Positions 58,936 to 64,000 of a stretch of 64,000 bases of DNA are shown here, piece by piece. Source of the DNA: Macquaria australasica (Eukaryota; Chordata; Actinopteri; Centrarchiformes; Percichthyidae); the NCBI GenBank assembly GCA_005408345.1, contig SEMN01000018.1:2401001-2465000 (forward strand), given 5' to 3'. Position numbers and translations under genes: made by a program. The notes beneath the pieces were generated by a model. That model saw only the letters and a program-made list of their open reading frames with translations. It made no database searches and was not told the origin of the DNA. Every line of letters starts with the position of its first letter. The stretch's first letter is position 1.

Positions 58936-59699
58936 TCGTTTTTTTTATGTTTTCGCCGTTTCACCAATACTAGAAATCCAACTTACTATCACTATCCTAT
59001 AAATTATATCCAGCTACAAAAAAAAAAAAAACGTGACTGGGATCAATTTAACATCGATTCTGAGACAGTCAAAATTGGCAGGCACTGGATTGCTTTATGG
59101 GTCAAAGGGAGATTTCTTTTAGGGATCAGTTTTACTTTAGAATTGCATAACTTCACTTTTCCTTTAGCTTATTCTGTCAAAAAACATGCAGGCTGTTCAG
59201 CTCTTATTCATCCTCTCGCTCTTCAAAAGAAATACACAACACAAGGTGGCAGCAGGAACGGGGATGGGCGGGAAAGCAGCAAAATCCTCTTTGTGACATG
59301 AAACACAAAATGCTAAACATAACACCTTTTAATTTGTGTTTACTGCCACAATGAGAGCATGGGTTCTCTAATGCACCTCCAATGCACAGATGCTGTAACA
59401 TTTATGGAATATCGTATTACAGCAGTGTATGTAACAGTAATGTCAATGCATAAAGCTGTACATTATCAATAAACTGCTGCAGATCTTCATGCTCAATACT
59501 GATTTTATGATTTCTTAATTGATTGGCCATATCCTCTCTAGGTATGACAATACAAGAAAATATAAATATGCAAAATACTGTGACAAGGTGCCGTCTCAAT
59601 ATGACACTCTTTGTTGTTAGATTTGTTTACTGCCATAACAAACCTGACAAGTTCTTCCTAAAAAATAAAAAAAATACCTACATGTAATAATGTAAAAAT

Positions 59700-59905
59700 G
59701 TAATATTGCACAAGTTTTGCACAATTTACAACTGCACTCAGTCACTCTATTATTTATTTCTGTCTATACTGTGTATAGGACTATTTTTCTATTTTTCTAT
59801 TTATTTTTATTGTATTTCTATATATGACACTTTTGCTGGCTGCTGCAACGCTAAAAATGTCCCCGCTGTGGGACAATAAAGGCTTATCTTATCTTATCTT
59901 AACTT
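59700..59905 (+). mobile_element. LINE/SINE 3' end with (CTTAT)n tail
   Basis: 'gctggctgctgcaacg', 'tccccgctgtgggacaataaaggcttat' and the tail of CTTAT units at about 59880-59900 form a known type of fish retroposon terminus. Confidence 0.7.
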
Positions 59906-60064
59906 AAATTTCCACATGTATAACATTTTGCTCATACCATGGTTAAGGAAAAGGCAGATGTCTATTAAATCGTATATCAGGGCACATCAAACATAGTTCT
60001 TGTCAACTAGCAATTTAAATCACAGTGCAAGGAATATTAAACTGCAGGTAACCATAGCAACAAT

Positions 60065-60310
60065 ACTTAACCTGGTTCCAGACCTCCAATCTCCAATATG
60101 TTCAGCATTTCATGTAGGTGTGGTGTTGTGCCCATCAATGGTTATTTCGGCCATTTGAAGTAACAATTGACCAATCAGAGCTTTGTATTAAGACTAGTGA
60201 TGTCACCTTCCTTCGTAGCTAGCTAGCTACATCCATGAGGAGCAGCAACAGAAAAGTGGCAACAAGTGTGGATGAAATCAACACAGCTGCAAAGGTTGTT
60301 CTAAGTCGAC
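60065..60310 (-). repeat. dispersed repeat family B, minus-strand copy
   Basis: aacctggttccagacctcca is the complement-type match to the 'ggtctggagccaggct' end. gtggcaacaagtgtggatga is the complement of the 'catccacacttgttgcca' start. Confidence 0.6.
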
Positions 60311-60619
60311 TTATAGAAATGACAAACTTTAAATTAACGTATTACCTTGCTCTTTGTGAAAAATGTTAAATTACATGAATTGGCAGTTCAGTGTGAGGCT
60401 CTCTTTATCAATTAGCTAACTGGTGAAACGACCTTGCCATCGCTTAAACTGACAAAAACAAATAAATTATAACTGATAATGTGACACAGGCAAAAAAAAA
60501 GAGAAGCTGTTTTCAAATCAAATAGCCATGGTACAAGTGAGATAATACACTCCAGTGTGTTCAAACATAGGAAATAAATGGAGAATGACCCTGGGCTTTA
60601 TATATGCTTGAAGTGTATT

Positions 60620-60860
60620 ATCTCTTAGAAGTAAAATGTCTGAAAACCACATGTGGGAATGTGTTAATTTATCATGCAGGAAACTGTAAATTATGTAAAG
60701 AGAGACACAAAGGGATGTGAATATGTGAACCTTTTCTACCTTACAAAAAATAATAGTTTCACATGTGATGTATGATCTTTCATGTGATCTGTCCAAAAAC
60801 CTTATGTGCCTATACTGATATGATAAATTCACATATGCTTTCTTTACAGACTCATGTGAG
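60620..60860. repeat. CACATGTG-containing repeat related to 24060-24620
   Basis: 'aaaatgtctgaaaaccacatgtg' matches 'aaatgtccgaaaaccacatgtg' at 24119-24140. Further 'cacatgtga' and 'catgtgatctgtccaaaaacctt' units follow. Confidence 0.6.
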
Positions 60861-62639
60861 GATTCATATATTTGCACAGGTCCAACTTTGGATCTCGTAC
60901 AGTATTTTATCCTGATTGAAACTGAAAACTGAGGAGAACTGTGACACTTTTAGTTGCGGTGTAAACACAGCTTTAGCAAATATACTCACTATCTAACATC
61001 AATTGTATTTGAAAAACATCCCAGCGAAAAGACAGCAGGTGTCATTCAGCAGCATTTGAGTGTATTTTGCTCAAACGTTGTTTTATCTCTCCTCATTAAG
61101 ACCTCGGTTGTCTTGGATATTTACTGGCTCTGTGTTGGTGATTCTGTTTTCATTCAGTAGCCGTCCTCCAGTCACAACTGTTTTCTCTCACACCGTGTGA
61201 GCCCGGCCCCGCTGCGACACTGATTTCCCGAATAGTGTTTGTGTCACAGTTCCTGGGAGTCCTGTCCCTCTTCAGAAACAGACATGATTCTCTTTTCCAA
61301 CTCCCCTAATGGGTCCCCTGTTTTCTTCTCGTCGCAACACCAGCAACAGTCTTTACAAGTAACTCTTTTGGGAATCTTTTCTTTTTTTAAATTCTTTTCC
61401 TGCAGTGGGAATGTGGAGACGTTAAGAGCTTTGCATCTCAGACCGTGTACCCAGGCTGTGATGGATGTCATGTTTCCTCTGGAGGTTTTTGTTTATGACA
61501 GTCACTATCCATTTCAGTGCATATCGCCTCTGCACAGTATGCTGTTACGTAATGGGCTTGTTGTTTTACGCAGAATTGATTTATATGCCTTTCTGTAATG
61601 GAATTTTTTGTGTGTGTTTTTGTTTTGTTTTGGGCCTTGCTCGTTTTCTGCTCTGACCCCAGGTTCTAATGCAGAATGAGATGTTATCCCCAAACATAAT
61701 GAAGTGCCTGTTACAGCTTGCCAACCTGAGACGTGTCTGCTCTGACATTTGTTGTGGGTTTACCCCTCTGGCACAGAAAGCCACCGCGAAGAAAGGCTCA
61801 TATGTCCCACTGTTTGGAGGCAACATTAAGCACAGAACCACCAAGTACACTGCAAAAATATCCAGCTGTAGCAGATGTTCAAATGAGTCTTAAACTTCAC
61901 TTTTCTTAAAAGGGACTGAAATATTTGTAAGTGGAAAAAAAAAAAGATTTTCCTTAATAACGTGTAATGAGTGCTATGGTCACTGTGATCATTAAGAGAG
62001 TTGCACTTCATTTATCAAAACTCACACAAGCTGATTTCAGGGGAAATTATTGGCAGTGCCTGCTAATATGGTGTTAATTATTTAGTAAATGTGGAACACT
62101 GTGAAAATGTTTACACAGTTACAAAGAGAAATAAAATATTACATGTGGAAAAAATAGTGTAACTTATTGAATAAGCTGATTTATATGTTTATTGCACTTT
62201 TTCAGGAACTTTATCTACCGTTTGACCAAAGGAACCAAGGTACCTCAATGCTGTTAAATACTAAAAGGAGGAAAAATAAACCCCAAAATACACAGCAAAT
62301 CATTGCTATTTTGGCGACAGTCATTTTCCTCCCTTTCCATCTCTGCATTTTTTTACCCACATCCATTACTTATTGTGCGTAAAAGTGTGTGATGGCTGCT
62401 GTCCAGTCTACTGCTGTGTGAATTAACCTATGTTGTCTTTAAGACGCCCGAGGAACCTCGTTGCTGTGGCCAACCGGACCAGGAGCACGTAGGCCCAGTG
62501 CTCCATAGGATATAATAGCCCCAGCATTCAGCACCTTACACTACATTATGCTCACATATTCACATTTACACTACTGATGCCACTGACTAACACACTTTAT
62601 ATCCAAATTTACATATTACTAATTACAAGAAATGACTAG

Positions 62640-62735
62640 TTTATTTCCTTTTTTATCAATTGGCCCCTCGAGGCAAATTGTGATTTGTGATATTGGGCTA
62701 TTTAAATAAAACTGACTTGACTTGAACTTTATTAC
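62640..62735 (+). mobile_element. retroposon 3' end with (TTGAC)n tail
   Basis: 'cccctcgaggcaaattgtgatttgtgatattgggctatttaaataaaactgac' followed by TTGAC/TTGAA units is a LINE-type terminus similar in design to the one at 30740-30799. Confidence 0.65.
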
Positions 62736-63035
62736 AATAAAGAATTTCTCGCATTTTGTCTCATGTTTGTTTTTCCTTTTATTGTCATGACTTACGGGCA
62801 GGGTCATGACAAAGTTGCCTCACAAACCAAACTGTTGTTTTCTAATCTGTTATTGGACTAATTTCCACAATCTTTACAATTCTTCACATGCTGATTAAAC
62901 AAAAATAGAAATGCACAAAAGGGATCCTAGTTTACTTCCTGGGGTTCTTTGAATGAAAACGGTCTTTAGTAGCCCACTAGTTTCTGTTCTTTTTGAGCGA
63001 CCACAGCAGCCTATTTGCACAAAGTTTCCCCACAA

Positions 63036-63055
63036 AAATAAATAAATAAATAAAT
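63036..63055. repeat. (AAAT)n microsatellite
   Basis: Four to five AAAT units. Confidence 0.85.
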
Positions 63056-63685
63056 GCGTAAAATCTAATGCTGTTTCTGACTATTAAAAAACTGTTAAAG
63101 GGCATAAACATTTCTTAATTTCTTTCAGTTTTCTTTTGTAACTACACTTTTGGCCCGCACTGTACAAAATATTACTGTGATTGTTGGTCTGTAATCTTAA
63201 GTATTATGCATTAATAAATATATTCAGAATTTATCTTCTGTGGGGTTTTTTTCAATGTAAAAGCATTCCACATTAGCCTTACACAGGCCATGCTGTTGGA
63301 GTGGGAGTTCATTATAAAATACTTTCATCCCACTGCCAACACAAAAAAGGTCCATGTGTGTTCATGCTATCAGAGAGGCAACATGATCTCAATGCTGCTG
63401 CTTTGAACGTGCACTTATTTCAAGTACACGCCGAGAGGAAATAATTAATAATGAAGGCTGGTAGCTGATGTTGCCAGTGAGAAACAGGGTGGAAAGGTGT
63501 CACATCGAGCATTATCACTAGGCGCATTGGGTCAATTACAGAGTGGTGCAGTGATGAATATTCCCTGCACTGCTTGTGTATCACAGAGCCTGTGAAACAG
63601 CAGTGTGCTGTTAACTCGGCTTGTCTAGTTAAACTGCTGTTTCCCCCCAGTAGCCTTGCTGTTGCATGAAAACAAGAAGACCTAC

Positions 63686-63802
63686 CTTCCCATCGACCCC
63701 ATATATCCACGGCGGACTTTGCAGACTCTTGGAGAATAAGCTGATGGAGTTGTCAGTCTCTACCACATCACACTTGATATGGCTTGAATGCAGATGAGCC
63801 AT
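63686..63802 (-). CDS. possible first coding exon of an unrecognised gene
   Basis: I do not recognise the product. Seen: ATG at 63802-63800, then 39 codons beginning MAHLHSSHIKCDVVETDNSI and ending PPWIYGVDGK, then a donor GGGAAG|gtaggt at 63685, phase 0. A TATAAAT box lies at 63887-63881 on the same strand, 79 bases before the ATG, a normal promoter spacing. The frame stays open for a further ten codons or so upstream before a TGA. No continuing exon was found at lower coordinates on the minus strand, and no second exon can be proposed. It could equally be a chance open frame. Confidence 0.25.
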
Positions 63803-63880
63803 TGACAAATTGCTTTTTGCCAGGAGGTTCACCCAGAGGTAAAAGCCCCAGGTTCACTCCACAGCAGCAAGGGTGGAGTG

Positions 63881-63887
63881 ATTTATA
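63881..63887 (-). promoter_or_regulatory. TATA box candidate for the right-edge exon
   Basis: TATAAAT on the minus strand in the setting CTCTTTATAAATCACTCC. A transcription start near 63855 would give a leader of about 50 bases. A CCAAT pentamer reads at 64000-63996 on the same strand. Motif evidence only. Confidence 0.3.
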
Positions 63888-64000
63888 AAGAGGCAAAGAC
63901 ACGTCTTTGTCAGGCCCCTGGCATTGACAGGCGCTTCATCAGCGTCCAGATTGGGTTTCATGGTCAACTAGAAGGCACTGATGCGGCAAGAAGAGATTGG

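Larger units (their letters stand above)
52001..63680. other. gene-poor interval
   Basis: No exon supported. Contains repeat copies at 56640-56910, 57715-57795, 60065-60310 and 60620-60860, LINE 3' ends at about 59700-59905 and 62640-62735, a G-rich block at 58180-58390 and a CpG-containing block at 58730-58935. Sequence at 53700-54050, 55730-55930, 56300-56600 and 61190-61900 appears unique. Confidence 0.45.

Noticed and set aside
59417..59599. minus-strand segment (MANQLRNHKISIEHEDLQQF) considered as a second exon for the right-edge gene
   Set aside because: The acceptor-like 'acctagag' is poor, the frame is short, and there is no link to the first exon beyond orientation.
1..64000. tRNA, rRNA, CRISPR and bacterial-type operon signals
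   Set aside because: No B-box-like GTTCRANNC in a cloverleaf context, no spaced direct-repeat array, and no ribosome-binding sites. The DNA is vertebrate nuclear.

Overview
This is animal nuclear DNA, most likely from a ray-finned (probably perch-like) fish. Coding sequence is sparse and split into short exons with GT/AG borders. CA/GT, ATCC and TTGAA-type simple repeats are abundant. Several dispersed repeats have the look of families common in teleost genomes, such as the block with 'gctaagctaagctaa' at 7565-7760 and the 'tttggtcctgactgaaat' block. There are no operons, bacterial signals, CRISPR arrays or recognisable tRNA/rRNA genes.

Region 1 (1 to about 8.45 kb, minus strand): the 5' part of an integrin beta-1-like receptor gene. 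I can place nine coding exons whose phases join without a break: signal peptide, PSI domain, hybrid-domain start, the whole beta-I domain and the return into the hybrid domain. Together they encode 426 residues. A non-coding first exon is supported by a perfect donor at 8298 and a strong acceptor directly before the ATG. The stalk (EGF repeats), membrane helix and cytoplasmic tail must lie beyond the left edge. Introns hold a young 5'-truncated LINE with target-site duplications and a teleost dispersed repeat.

Region 2 (11.7-20.5 kb, minus strand): a complete three-coding-exon gene for a PSKH1-type, CaMK-group protein kinase, 465 residues. It has an N-terminal Met-Gly-Cys acylation motif, a ten-aspartate run encoded by a GAT microsatellite, an HKD catalytic loop in place of HRD, and an activation segment 18 residues longer than in human PSKH1. 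The two genes run head-to-tail in the same direction.

Region 3 (about 20.8-63.6 kb): a long stretch with no gene I can support. It holds dispersed repeat families in several copies, LINE 3' ends with their simple-repeat tails, two fold-back (inverted-repeat) elements, microsatellites, G-quadruplex-prone tracts, and intervals of apparently unique, moderately GC-rich, homeobox/Sox-site-like sequence that could be conserved regulatory elements. Conservation cannot be tested from one sequence.

Region 4 (63.69-63.89 kb, minus strand): a possible TATA-driven first coding exon (39 codons, clean donor) of an unrecognised gene.

I found no convincing new biological system. The points most worth checking are the kinase insertion and Asp run, the integrin ligand-loop differences, the fold-back elements, and the right-edge first exon.
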